From Ciona savignyi (taxonomy: Eukaryota; Chordata; Ascidiacea; Phlebobranchia; Cionidae), in NCBI GenBank assembly GCA_000149265.1, contig CH002357.1, positions 465,526 to 529,525 on the forward strand: 64,000 nucleotides of DNA, written 5' to 3'. Below are positions 27,101-39,500 of the stretch, piece after piece; position 1 is the stretch's first letter, and each line of letters opens with the position of its first letter. A program made the position numbers and the translations under genes. The notes beneath the pieces are model-generated. The model worked only from the letters and a program-made list of their open reading frames with translations. It did no database searches and had not been told where the DNA came from.

Positions 27101-28534
27101 ATCGTTAGAACACATCTAAAAAAGCACTAAATTATTAAATTTGGCTATAATTAGACGTGGCCGCTAAATCAACCAAAAAAATTTTTATAAAAATTAAAAA
27201 AATAATAAATTGTTTATAAAACAAATTTACAATAAGCCTTGAAGAAAAGTGTGCATTTAATATCTTTCATGCCTTAAATTAAAATCATTTTTATTAGACT
27301 GGCCAATTTTATTGTCGCCTCCATTTCAGGTGGCTCCTGTCGACAGCGCAGGGCAAATGGCAGAATGGGGTAAACTCTGGGGGAAGCAGAAATGACCTCA
27401 GAAAATATCAAACCAATCCACAATATTTCCTCGAATTTTTCCAGCCAGGTAGGATTGAGCAAAAGTTAAACTCACAAAATTATTAAAAAAATGGTTGTTT
27501 GACACATTTGAAGTTTTTTTGCCACCCTGCAACCATAGCCTTGCTTGTTGTTTTACTAGAGGTAAAAATGCACAGTCTTGATAATATATGCCCGTTTTTA
27601 AGGTTTGATTATTAGTTTCAAGTTTTAACCTTTATATCATTTTAAGGTAAAGTTTTGTTTAATTCGTATCTAGGGATGCAATTGACAGAGCCAGGTGTGC
27701 TAAGGTTGCAAATATTAACCCTTATCTTATCAATAACTACGTCCATATCTGTAATACAATAGCTCGAACAGTTTCTGCAATAAACAATATAGCCACTCTT
27801 TACCAGCATCGTGTTATAGCAAATGTTTATAATACAATAAATTATGTTTTATTAGATGTCTTCCACCCCGGTGAAGATCTTCCTGAAGAGGAAGGAAAAT
27901 GCTCGGTTGTCCTGGGATTGATGCAGGAATACAGGAGACAGGGAAGGGCAGACGGAATGAAAAATCTTTATCTTTGCCTCAATGTTTTTAGGGTGAGAAA
28001 AGTGTTTTTTAAGCAATTTCTTGCGATTGCCCAATTGCTCAGATTTTCCCGAAATATAAATAAAGAAATCCAAAATTCAGTGTTTTCTAAACCTAATCGT
28101 AGATAATTAAACGGCAACTTTGATCCTTTAATCCCATTTAAAACTCCATACTCAGTTTTAATATATGTAATTATATTAAAATTGTAGAAAAGTAAGCCTA
28201 TTCTCAGATATGATCTGGTATGATTACATACACCGAATTGAAGATGCTTTCATGGTATAATCATTACTTTACGATTTTATCTCCATTTGTTTACATTGCA
28301 TCATCGCAGGTGAGCTCAAAACCGAGCGGCAAACTAGATTACCGCTTCTTCAGTCGGAATAGAGAAGTCGTGACCACTGGGTCCTACATCAATCGACGTG
28401 AGGTAAACGTCACCGCTGAGCTGGATCCGGGAAAATACGTCATCGTACCTTCCACCTTCTACGGCGACGAAGACGGCGATTTCTTGATCCGCATTTTTAC
28501 AGAAACGGAAGTGAACCTAGAAGAGTTGCGATAG
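24165..28534 (+). CDS. Calpain-family cysteine protease without penta-EF domain
   Basis: Eleven exons join in frame to 544 aa: 24165-24323, 24909-25067, 25188-25319, 25488-25681, 26149-26280, 26354-26468, 26541-26629, 26727-26900, 27330-27448, 27856-27992 and 28310-28534. The N-terminus [10 protein letters not shown] is low complexity and fits an N-myristoylation pattern (Gly2, Ser6). The CysPc domain has the full triad: Cys132 in [11 protein letters not shown], His288 in SAHAYS and Asn312 in [13 protein letters not shown]2-like domain III follows ([38 protein letters not shown]). The stop comes right after domain III, so the calcium-binding penta-EF domain of classical calpains is absent. 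It should be a calcium-regulated cytosolic protease acting by limited cleavage; calcium would act through the protease core and domain III. Intron 4 carries a SINE. AATAAA lies at 28909. Confidence 0.93.
25762..26041 (+). repeat. tRNA-derived SINE, copy 1
   Basis: A unit of about 280 bases in calpain intron 4 starts with a tRNA-like head: A-box-like TGGTCTGACGG, an anticodon-arm-like CCTTTC/GAAAGG pair, and a degenerate B box GGTTGCATGTGCGAAACTGG. A body follows, beginning with TTGTGTCCTTAGGCAAGGCA. The same unit occurs inverted at 63156-63443, which proves a dispersed repeat. Confidence 0.85.
27011..27262 (+). repeat. Dispersed AT-rich repeat, copy 1
   Basis: This segment lies in calpain intron 8. 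It matches 29204-29553 along most of its length, including the blocks ATGAAAACAT, CGTTAGAACA, TTAGACGTGGCCGCTA, AATTGTTTATAAAA and GAAAAGTGTGC. It has no coding potential and could be a non-autonomous element. Confidence 0.8.
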
Positions 28535-29203
28535 AGACCTTGAATATTACAGGAATACGCGGGAAAAAGCAATGCTAAATTCTCGCGTTGATGTACAGTT
28601 GGTTGAGCACCATTTTTTGTTCGTTTACATGAACGAGTTTTAACGAGATTATTTTAAAAGTTGTTTTTAGTTTCAGCTTTTATGTGTTTAACCTGAGTAT
28701 ACTTTCCGAATATACGAATCATTGAAGTTTTAGCCTGCTACTTTTGTTACGCTAATTTATACGCAATTATTTTAAGTGCATATAACACAAATACAACATG
28801 ACCTATTTATACCTTATACCTTAAACGGTCCTTGTGTGTTATACAATTTTGTTAACGTGGTGTCATAATTGTATTATCGCTATGTCATTTTTTTGCATTA
28901 GTATTGCAAATAAACAGTAAATTATACAATTAATAGTGGAATGTGTGGATTAGTTGGACTTAAAACGATACGAAGATCCTTCCATTCTGAAGGAAACTTT
29001 TTTTGAATTTTAGAAATCCTCAGATAACTTTCTTGACTTATCGACAGCTTGTGTTTACCAAATTGTCTTTAAAGGATTGTCGATATTAGTGTAACCGGCA
29101 CCTATATAACATATAAATATTTTTTGATCTCTTATATATTATAGTGTTGAGATCATATGTATAAGTTGAAAGCGTGATCGCAACCGCTACGGACATATTT
29201 TAA

Positions 29204-29553
29204 CTGATTTAGTTTAGTTTAGTTAATTTTTTGTTTACACGATGAAAACATAAATCAGGACTATTAAAAAAAAATTGGAAAACGGGAAAAAACGACAGTC
29301 GTTAGAACATGTCTAAAAACAAGCAATAAATTATTAAAATTCGGTAAAATTAGACGTGGCCGCTACACCCCAATAAAAAATAAATAAATAAATTAAAAAA
29401 ATAATTAATTGTTTATAAAATAAAAATNNNNNNNNNNNNNNNNNNNNNNNNNNNNNNNNNNNNNNNNNNNNNNNNNNNNNNNNNNNNNNNNNNNNNNNNN
29501 NNNNNNNNNNNNNNNNNNNNNNNNNNNCTAAGCCTCCAAGAAAAGTGTGCGGT
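29204..29553 (+). repeat. Dispersed AT-rich repeat, copy 2 (interrupted by gap)
   Basis: This matches 27011-27262 in order and orientation and resumes after the run of N with the same terminal block (AAGCCTCCAAGAAAAGTGTGC). The gap therefore lies inside the repeat, which probably caused the assembly break. Confidence 0.75.
29428..29527. other. Assembly gap (100 N)
   Basis: A run of exactly 100 N sits inside a dispersed repeat. No gene is affected. Confidence 0.99.
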
Positions 29554-30454
29554 AAAGAGACCCGTGAAAAGGGGGGGGTCATCATCCACAGTGGAAAAAC
29601 AAAAACCCCAAAAATGAAATTCCACTAAAAAGTTTCAAGTGCAATACTTACCAAGGCATTTAAAAGTATATTAAGTAAAAAGAAAATAAATAAATAAAGA
29701 AAATCATCATTTTATTGTAAAAATTTTATTTTGAAAACCTATTATTCTCCATTTACAAAAAGGCTCTGTCACTCGAAATCCTGACATACATTTTGAAATT
29801 ATTTATGATCGGTAAACTTAACTCAAAGCCTTTCAAAGTTTTGCTTTTGTTCTGATACACGTTCGGATCTTTTTCACGTCAAAAACGTTAGGAAATACAC
29901 AATTAAAATTGTGTTTGTTTTTGTAAGTTCTGCTCTATTATCATAAAACTGCACAGCTAGCCAAGAATATCGGTTTAAACTATAAGCACATGCTGCTTCC
30001 AACAAAGCCCACTTTGGAAAATCACCATCTTTGTTACTCAGCAAAACAACATAACAATCTCCGCCCGCAAATAATGGTCAATTTTATTGGTTTATTTCTA
30101 TTCCAAATTAAGTCACAACCGACACCGAAATTTCGCATATAGTTTCGATCCGATATTCTTTTGGCTAAAAAGCGACTTTTTAACGATTAAAATCGACGCT
30201 TAAGCTTGGCTGTCGGACATCAAGATCTAGGATTCATATCCATAGAATATCCTCACTAGCTTCATAAAGGCATTGATTAGACTTCTTATAGACATAAATT
30301 ACGACGAGTATTCATTTGCCTATAGCGTATGAAATATTAAAAAAATCGCAGCACTAAAACAGAATGTTACCCTGTACTGATTAAATTATACCACCGGTAG
30401 TGTGCAAGTATGGATTCAAGTTGTTATATGAAACAAATCTGTAGTTTTGTAGCT

Positions 30455-30520
30455 AGGTGGAGATCGAACCAATAGCCTGTCAAGCCACAATCGCTCCAGT
30501 AACCACTAAGCAAAACGGGA
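30455..30520 (-). repeat. tRNA-like element, minus strand
   Basis: On the minus strand the segment has an A-box-like TTGCTTAGTGGTTA and a clean B box GGTTCGATCTCC at about tRNA spacing. The acceptor ends do not pair convincingly. It is more likely a SINE head or tRNA pseudogene than a working tRNA. Confidence 0.4.
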
Positions 30521-33500
30521 CATAACCAATGCCTGAAAAAAAAAGGTTTTTCCAAATGGTAATTTTAAAAGCACAAATATGTATGTTTGTAGTTTTTTCA
30601 ACTCCCCTGATGAAGTCCTTTACGCATATTGACAGATTTTGTATATTTGACGTCATTAATTTAGTAACGGTTCAATGAGCAAAGCCCAACCCACGACAAA
30701 CGTTGATGAAAGCAATGCAAGTTATTGCCAGGAAGTAAGTTTTTTGTGTTTTATACCAAAATAAAATGGTGTTACTTGTTTCTTTAAAAACTTAAAACTG
30801 ATATACTGTTTACATGTCTAACCACGGCTATACCAGGTTTTTTTATAACAGCAATAACATGCGGTACAGTATAGCCTCTATGGGTTAAAGAGAGGTATAG
30901 ATTTAGCATTTATTAAGCAGTAGTTTTAACAGGATTCGTTACTAGGTTATGTCATTTTCAAATACATTAGTTAATGTTGACATGTCATATGCATTATGTT
31001 TAAGAGAGATAAAGAAGTTTGGTAACAGTCTAACGGAAAGCCAATATCAACACCTCAATTTTACCAAAGTTGCCGTTTGTCCTCTAAAAACATACATTTT
31101 TTAGTAGCTCAGTAGGCTATCTTAATTTTAGATTACTTTCTCCATTGACCCAAGTAATTTTTGTAATGCAAATATTATATGACTTTGTTCTAGTACCAAA
31201 AAATAGTAGGCCTATAGCTTTTAAACAGTTTTAGTAAATGTGTTTTCTTAGCTGTAATTATAATAATGAATGTCATATTTAGTTCGCATAGTTGTTTTAC
31301 GATGTATATCCTGATTCCTGTTTATGTAAATTCATATTTTATATAGATTTGTAGAAATGTGGAAGGATAGTGAAGAATCAAGTGGAAAGAAAAACAGTAC
31401 CAAAAGACAGCCCTAACAATTAAGTGAATTGTTAACTATCCACAAATTATAAAGTATCTTATTACGCTGGGTTAGTGACAAATACTTTGTGCACCAGCAC
31501 TGATTATCGCCTTATTTATTTGTGTTTTTGGTAAAAGAACTAACAGATAAATGAGTCTTTACCTAGCACCCATTATATGTTTAAAGTTTCTATTTTATTT
31601 TCTCTCTTTAAAAAATGATTGTCTAAAATAAATTGTCAAAACTCACAGAAGTTACAATGACATTAACTATTTTTCAATTTGTGATTTAAGTAGATTCTTA
31701 TGTGTTGCGCAGTTTTGAGAGAGGATTAGTAAGTTTGTTTGTCCTTATTTAGGTCTTAATCTTCTAACATGTTTGTTGTTGTGTTTGTGGATTATATGGT
31801 GACATTTTTGCATTAGATCCTTTTCATGTGCTGTATATCAACATAAACCATGATAGTTTAATATGATCTAGAACTGAGATTTAACAACATCTTCTCAATC
31901 ACTTAGTTAATGCTAAATTTTTAATGCTCTAGAATCACAATTACTCTATGAAAAGAATAATGGTAAAATTTGACAGGCCTTTGTAAGTTTAGTGTGTTCA
32001 TTGATTGTTTGTATATCTTTATATTTAAACTTGTTCATATATACCTTTTTAAAGGAAGTTTGTTATTTGGCAATGCTTTTTATTTATGTTTCTAATAGAA
32101 CTGGTATTAATGCTTTAATTGTAGTCTTCTGTAATGAAACTTGTTTTGGTGTAGGATTTTTTTATCACGGGTTTGTAACAAATAGTTGCGCAACTTTAAA
32201 AGTACTAGTTGATCACTTGAACAACCTAAAGTGTTGTATATTTATATCTGCAATGTCAATGAGATCATGATTGGCTTCTTAGGTAATATTGAAGATAAAG
32301 TTCGGAGGAAAAGTTTTTAACATCCAAAAATGACAAGGTATATGGACAATGTACGTTCTGTATTAATATAAGGTTTGCTGCCGAATGAGCTGAGAATATT
32401 TAATTGTTACATTTTTAGTAAATTTTTGGAAATAGCACGGTAACATAAACAAGTTATACAGCTTATTGTTTATCTTGAGTTAAACCTCTTCTATCAACCA
32501 AAACACCAGAAGGGCAAGTTTCCCTCTTTATATAGGATACTCCTGTTTATCCGCAAGTGTAAAAAAGCAGTTTTTCTTTAAAAAAATGCTAAAAATGAGC
32601 TACATTAAAAAAAGATTAAATATAATTAGCTATCAGAAAAAGTTTAAGGCTATTTTGTAATTTATATGATTTTCTAATCAACGACCAAAGTTGTGATTTT
32701 AAACATAATTTGTAATATACAAGATATATGAAGTGTATATTTAAGTTAACTTGACAGGGAATTTTAATATCTATTATCAGAAAAATGGCAGATTGCCTTT
32801 TACAATTTTACACATTTGTGTAAAACTCAGCTTATCATATATGATTTCACAATTTGATGCACTTTTAATTTATTAATTAAAGCTGAAAAGAACAGTGCCA
32901 ATACATTTTATTTATGTAAATGATGTGATCTTTTTTGATAAGCTTTGTTTTATACACACCAGGAGGAAAAAATAAGTAAAACAGAGTTTTTCTCCCTAAT
33001 ATTATGTTTCATATTTGGTGTCTCATATGCAGGAAATTGGTGGTCTTGTGTGACTTTACCCGATAAAAAAAGTTTACTTTTAAACAAAATAAGCTGCCAC
33101 TGTGCAAAAATGACAACATGAAATTGTACAAAATCATGTTAAAAATTCTTTACATTATTTTTATAAAGCTAGGATAATTCGCAAAGGACATGGGTTTTTG
33201 GTGTATCACTTGCATGGTAGCCATGCTGTGTTAACTAGAATAACGTTATTACCAGTGAGGTCGTTTCATTTGACTTTTTCCATACAATAAACAGGGCCCG
33301 TTAGTCAAACCTAGCATTTTCAACGGAACCCCAAAGTCCATTGTTCTATGGACGGTTGATAAGAAATGACCGGTTTCGAGTACCAGCGGCTGGCACCGCG
33401 GATGGACGCCAGCGCGTGTACATAATCTGTAACACGACCGCGAAAACAACGATTGGCACGTTTAACTGCCCTGAGGTATTTAACACCTCTCGGAAGGTTT

Positions 33501-36332
33501 ACGACGCCCCGTGCGCGCTTCTTTCCGTAAAAAGTCGTCGTCTTTACCACCTGCCCAAAGAATGTAGTGTAGGCTTGCCTGCTATCTAATCTACATGTAT
33601 GCGCAGTGTAAACATAAGTAAAAACTGCCAGTCGCCGTAGTACGTGCCTACACTGCTGTGGGTTCAACGACCCCTATTTATAACGAGTAAATATACTATG
33701 TGTGTACCTGGACTTCAGACTAAGTTGTAACGAGATCTAGTTTCCCGACAGTTGAGTTGACTATTAATATATCAGAGATACTGGAATTTTCTGCCTGTTG
33801 TGTGGTGACTACAAACATGAACTATTGGCACTTTGGCAGTATAGGCCTAAATCTCTCCGCGATATTGATTTTTTGCTGATTGGCTAAATGATGTAGATAC
33901 ATAGCGGCAATGACACCCGCTTTAACGGCGATTTTAAAGTTGCGGTTATAAATTTTCCTTTATGTAGGCCCCATGTCGGCAAGTTATGTGCATTACCGGA
34001 TTGGAGAAGAGCTTTATTTTATAACAAGATCGCTAAAGGTTAGACATGGCGTGTACTTAGCACCGCGGTGATAGAATGTTTTTTCACCTTTTCCTGCATA
34101 TTAAACCGAGATAGCGAACCAAAGGTAACTGGTCATCTGTGGAAGTTTACCGCTGTGATGTAATCTCCTTCTCCAGCTAGGTTCCCACAAACCTGTCACA
34201 GTGGGAGAGTACCCAACAATGGCAACACGACATAAAAAGTACTTTTCACCTCTTGTAAACTGCTGCAGGACGACAGACGGCACCGACTTGAAAGAATTAA
34301 AATTGCTTTTGTTTATGTATCTCACAATAAGGTATTTTCTTTCACTTTTCAAACAAATAAAGGTTGCAATTAGATGATTGTTAATGAACAACCAACCATT
34401 TGTTTATAACTTTATTTCTATTCACGCGGATCCATATCTGTGTATGACGTCTTTTTATAACGAATGTTGCAACACAATGTGTTTGGAAATCAATGTTTTT
34501 GGCATTACACCAACTTGCTCATTTACATCTTACGACATTTCTGTTATTTCTTCAGAGTTCACAGGTCAAATGCGCATATCGTAAAGTGACTTTTATTAAT
34601 TGTGAAGGTTACTGATAGATGACTCATTATAGGAAAATAATTACGTGCGTGCTTCGACACACTTTGGCACCATGCCAGCGCGTATTTAAGTTCCTAACTT
34701 TCATCTGTTGCAATAAAGTTAAACTGAACAACGAAACTTACTTCAATAAGTATATGCCACCGTCGGGTCGATATGTTTTGATTCAACTGCATAGCAAGAT
34801 GATTTTCACTGAAATATTTATTATGTTAATGGTAAAAGACAAATACATAAATTCCAATAAAATTGAATACTACCCTGCCCGTCGCTAGACATGTGCGGAG
34901 GAATCCAAAAGCGCTGGCGAGATCTTGCTTATTGCATTGCATCAGTGTGCGTCGAGGGGCAAGGAAAGGCGAGTGTTTGCGTAATTGATTCTAAAAATAC
35001 TCACACATATTTATCGATAACCGTCAGCCGCTGTCTCTTTGCTTTAAATACGTTTAGGTAAGAGTGTGGTGTAATCGTTGGCACGGACCAAAGTAAAATC
35101 ATCTGGAGAATGCCGTGATGCTAAATAAAGTATGCATTTGCATGCCTCACATACGTACTGTCATACCGGTATTAATTAAGACGCTACTCGTTAATTGACG
35201 TCTAATTCATATTTGTATACGGAGAAGAATGTGCGCCGTTGTTATGTAGCCAACCCATCGGGTTTTATTGTTCATTATAGCGCTGCTAACGTTTTATTGT
35301 CCACGGTGTTCAAGTTGTACAATATTTAGGCCGCTTGGTTGTAGTTCCTTCCTATGTCGTGACTCACAACTTCGTAAGTACCGAATTGTTACTGACACGC
35401 TAAAACAGTGGCCCTAATTCCAACTACGTTCGTGTTTTCATCATCAGATGTTATGTAGAATTTTATAGCACGCTAATACAATAATTTAAATAATGATACA
35501 CACAAGTGTTTTGCTATATTTGCTGGTTTTTATTGGTTAATTAATGTTCTTTATCCAGTAAGCATTTTAAGCATAACAGACATGAGGCCTTTTGTATTCA
35601 TCAGCAGTTAAATTCTCTCGCTTCGAAAATTGTTTGCGCATCGTTACCAAAAGCCTCTCTTGTATTAGTCACTTCTTTGTGTCATCTTTTGTACACGAAG
35701 TTCGTATCACTTTATGTTTGAATAGCAAGTGAGATTGTTCTTGTGGAAAGTTATATGTTACATATTAATCAGGAGTAAACGCCGGTCAGAAACATTTCGA
35801 ACTGTTGCAATGCTTGTTTGTATTGTTTACCTGCAATGTGTGATACAGCTTGTCAGATGCCAGAAAGTAGGTTGTGTTTGTTGATTGGACTTTATCAGAT
35901 GTTCATTAAGTAAACAAGTACCAGAGACAGTAAACATAGGTGTAACTTCTTAATGAATTGGCTGCAATCACTCTAATCAGATTGACTTATTAGGAAGTTG
36001 CTGAATTGCAACTGTGTTATTTATTAAAACTATTATTATATACCAGTTACACATATCTATATTTCAATAATTTCTCTAGTTACAAAGAGTACTATGACCA
36101 CTAGAACAATATAACATGAAGTAATTTAAAAGCATTGCATGTTATAAAATTTAATAGTCGCATGCTGGCAGTCATACATAGGTTACATTCAATCATTGGT
36201 GGGCTGTATAATAGTGCTACTGGTATGTTTTTTTATTAATAACTAGGTAAATAAGTCATCACTTTTTTGTGTCATGACATACTGCTGTAAATCATTTCAC
36301 CACAATTAAACTTTTCCTTGCTTTCTTTACAG

Positions 36333-36505
36333 GAGATAAACATGTCATAGGTTTCTTGTTATGTGGTGTATGTTGGTAGATTCCATTTCGGGAATTTATT
36401 TATTGCTGCCCGGCTAGGAAATTTAAGTTCAACATAACATGTGCCTTGACTAACCGGCATACGAAACACTGTGAAAGGAGCGGTCAATTCACAGCTTTAA
36501 GCATC
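36333..36505 (+). promoter_or_regulatory. TAO kinase 5' UTR exon with strong 3' splice acceptor
   Basis: A pyrimidine-rich tract ending in TTTACAG at 36332 precedes 173 bases of UTR and the ATG at 36506. It may join an upstream non-coding exon or receive a spliced leader, a process known in tunicates. I could not find a convincing partner donor nearby. Confidence 0.5.
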
Positions 36506-39500
36506 ATGCCATCAGATAAAGGCAACCAGAAAGCAGGAAGCTTGAAGGACCCACACATTGCGGCCTTGTTTTTCACAGAAGACCCAGACAAACTGTTTGA
36601 TGACTTACGGGAAATAGGCCATGGAAGTTTCGGAGCAGTTTACTATGTAAGTGCTTATGACATGTTGCATGCACCAAATGTGAATTGTTTGCAGTGCTTT
36701 TTAGTTGTGGTGTATAAATATAAACAGAATTTACCATCTTACTACTAAAACTATTTCACAAAATGGTTTAGTTGTCTTAACACTGACATTTATCTCAACT
36801 CTATCCTATTTAAAATACCTATTTTTAATAATAGGCGAGGAATGTTAACACAAACGATGCTGTTGCTATTAAGAAAATGTCTTATGGTGGAAAACAATCC
36901 ATTGAGGTAAGTTATTAGACTATATCATGTTACATGAAAACCCTACTATTTGTTATTCAACATATCTACACTAACGAAATATAGATACAACTATTTACAA
37001 TAGGCTGCTTTTTAATTTACCTGTGTATTAGCCTATTATATTGTTTAATAATAAACTGCTTATATGTACTGGGTGCTGTTTATATATTACAGTACTGGTG
37101 TTTTAGGTCACTATATCTAGATCCACCGGGCTGGACAGTGCCGACTGTTCTAAAATGTACAAACCTATTATTACAAGGATTGGTCAGTATATTGTACATA
37201 TGTTTGGCCTGGTGATAAAAAATTATAATACCAGAACTAATGTGTATATGAAGTCTGGTGTTTTAAATGTGTATATGAAGTCTGGTGTGTTTTTTAAGAT
37301 TAATTGACTTATTTTATTCAGAAATGGCAAGACATAATTAAGGAAGTGAGGTTCCTGACACAGATACAACATCCTAACATTGTGGATTATAAAGGCTGTT
37401 ATTTAAAAGAACACACAGCCTGGGTACGTATTCTAAGAATTACAAAAGTTTAAATTGGAATGATTTGATACTTCATTACTGGCCTCCATGGTATCAAATT
37501 TAAATCTTAAATGAAAAAAACCATTTATTTCATATAAAATATGTTTATAGGCCTAGTGAATAGTGTGCTGTGATTAATGTATACATTCATATTCCCATGA
37601 TATTGCAGAATATTGTGTTATTTGTGATCTGATATTGACTCTTTGTCTGTGCAAAATACTTTCAGTAAACATATCCAATGATTTATTATTTCCCATAAAA
37701 ACAGTCCATTTCCTTAACTTGCCTTTAGTTGTTTGTACATATGTGAGATTAACCATGCTAAGCTGCATATAAAGATTAAGTAAGTAAGAAAAACAAAGAA
37801 ATGAAACGTTAAATTTGAAGTCGAAATATTTAGCTTTAATATATAGAATTTATCAACATGTCGCGAAACATACAGTTCATTCGCTGATTCTATTTTTTTT
37901 AGTTTCATGTAATTTTAATGATGTATATTGGATTAGGTATAATTGCTTTTATTACGTTTACAGTTGGCGATGGAATATTGTATTGGTTCCGCTTCCGACC
38001 TTGTGGAAGTGCATAAAACATCCCTGGAAGAAGCTGAAATATCAGGAATAATTCATGAAGCTATGCAGGTTTGTATTTGAAATCCAATATTTAAAAAAAA
38101 ACAGTGTTTTATTTAAGTAAACATAATCTGTCATTTAGATATTTTCTCCAGTTCCAGCACAATGCATCATTAGTAATGACATATTCTCATTATATTGTTT
38201 AATGTCATGTAAATATGTATTTCAAAGTTTACTTGAACGAATCAATATTTTTTAATAGACCTACCATTTCGATTTGGAATGCGGATCTAATTTCAATATT
38301 AAAGCGTTGGAATTTATGTCATTCGCCCATTTTCTCCAGGGACTTCACTATCTTCACGTTCATAATAAAATCCACCGAGATGTCAAGGCTGGGAATATTC
38401 TTCTCACCGACCAAGGCCAAGTGAAGCTGGCGGATTTTGGTTCGGCATCAATTGCCTCGCCTGCTAATTCCTTTGTTGGCACCCCATACTGGTATACTTT
38501 CGCATTATTTGACTTTTTTGTGATATATTAGTACTTTAGATTTGTTTGGGCTGGTACATTTTTAGTTAAATTAGCAAACCCATTGAACTGTAGAGTTATA
38601 CATTATTAGAAATCCACAATTGAATTTTTTTTTGGGACATTTAAATCATTACATTGCTTGTGAGAGCTCCTGTATGCTAAGCAAAAAAAATTAACAGTTT
38701 TTGAAGATTGTGGTAGTTCTTTTCGGTTTCACCTATCCCATATTATAATTATCTTTTTATTAAACTCTTGTTAAAACACTCAGGATGGCCCCTGAAGTAA
38801 TCTTGGCCATGGACGAGGGTCAATATGATGGCAAGGCTGACATCTGGTCCATGGGGATCACAAGTGTTGAATTGGCTGAGAGAAAGCCTCCATTGTTCAA
38901 CATGAACGCGATGTCAGCGTTATACCACATCGCACAAAACGATCCACCAGTGCTGAACGATCCAGAGGATGATGACGCAGGACCTCGGCGAAGTTGGTCT
39001 CAAGATTTCAGGTTTGAAAAAGAACTTATTTAAATATGTAGTCAACTGTTTTGTAAATACAGCACTGTTCTGAACCAAAGTTTTAGGACATTTTCCGATA
39101 CATCATTTTTTTTATCAATGATACAGTAGCAAAATTAAAGCTTTTAAGTTATTCTTGTTATCATTTGTTTAATGATCTAAATTTGAATTTCTGTTTCTTA
39201 TACCCAAAACTAGTTTTTGACAGAAATTTTGTTGCTTTTTTAAAGTTGAACGACTGTTTCTTATGTACCAAAAACTTGTTTTTGACAGAAACTTCGTTGC
39301 TTTGCTGCTTCAAAAAGTTCCAGATGACCGTCCAACATCTAACGAGGTTTTGCAGGTAGGCGTCAATTTACAGTCATTGGAAGTTTTTTTTCGAAACTTT
39401 TATGTGTATTCAAAGTAAAGCAGATTCACGAAACTTTTATGTGTGTTCAAAGTAAAGCAGATTCACAAAACTTTTATGTGTGTTCAATGTAAAGCAAATT

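Larger units (their letters stand above)
28535..36332. other. Long non-coding stretch between calpain and TAO kinase
   Basis: It holds the calpain 3' UTR with AATAAA at 28909-28914, a second copy of the dispersed repeat, a 100-base assembly gap and a tRNA-like element. About 31-33 kb is AT-rich without recognisable exons. A more GC-rich patch at 33290-33680 and open frames at 34378-34888 have no splice or homology support. Upstream non-coding exons of the TAO kinase may lie here; a donor-like GTAAGA at 35057 is one candidate. Confidence 0.4.

Noticed and set aside
29334-29625. Open frames spanning the run of N
   Set aside because: They exist only because N was read as open codons; the flanks are a repeat.
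33320-33667. Basic minus-strand frame of 115 codons in a GC-richer patch
   Set aside because: Biased Arg/Tyr composition, no splice partners and no motif. The overlapping plus-strand frame looks equally plausible, so neither is supported.
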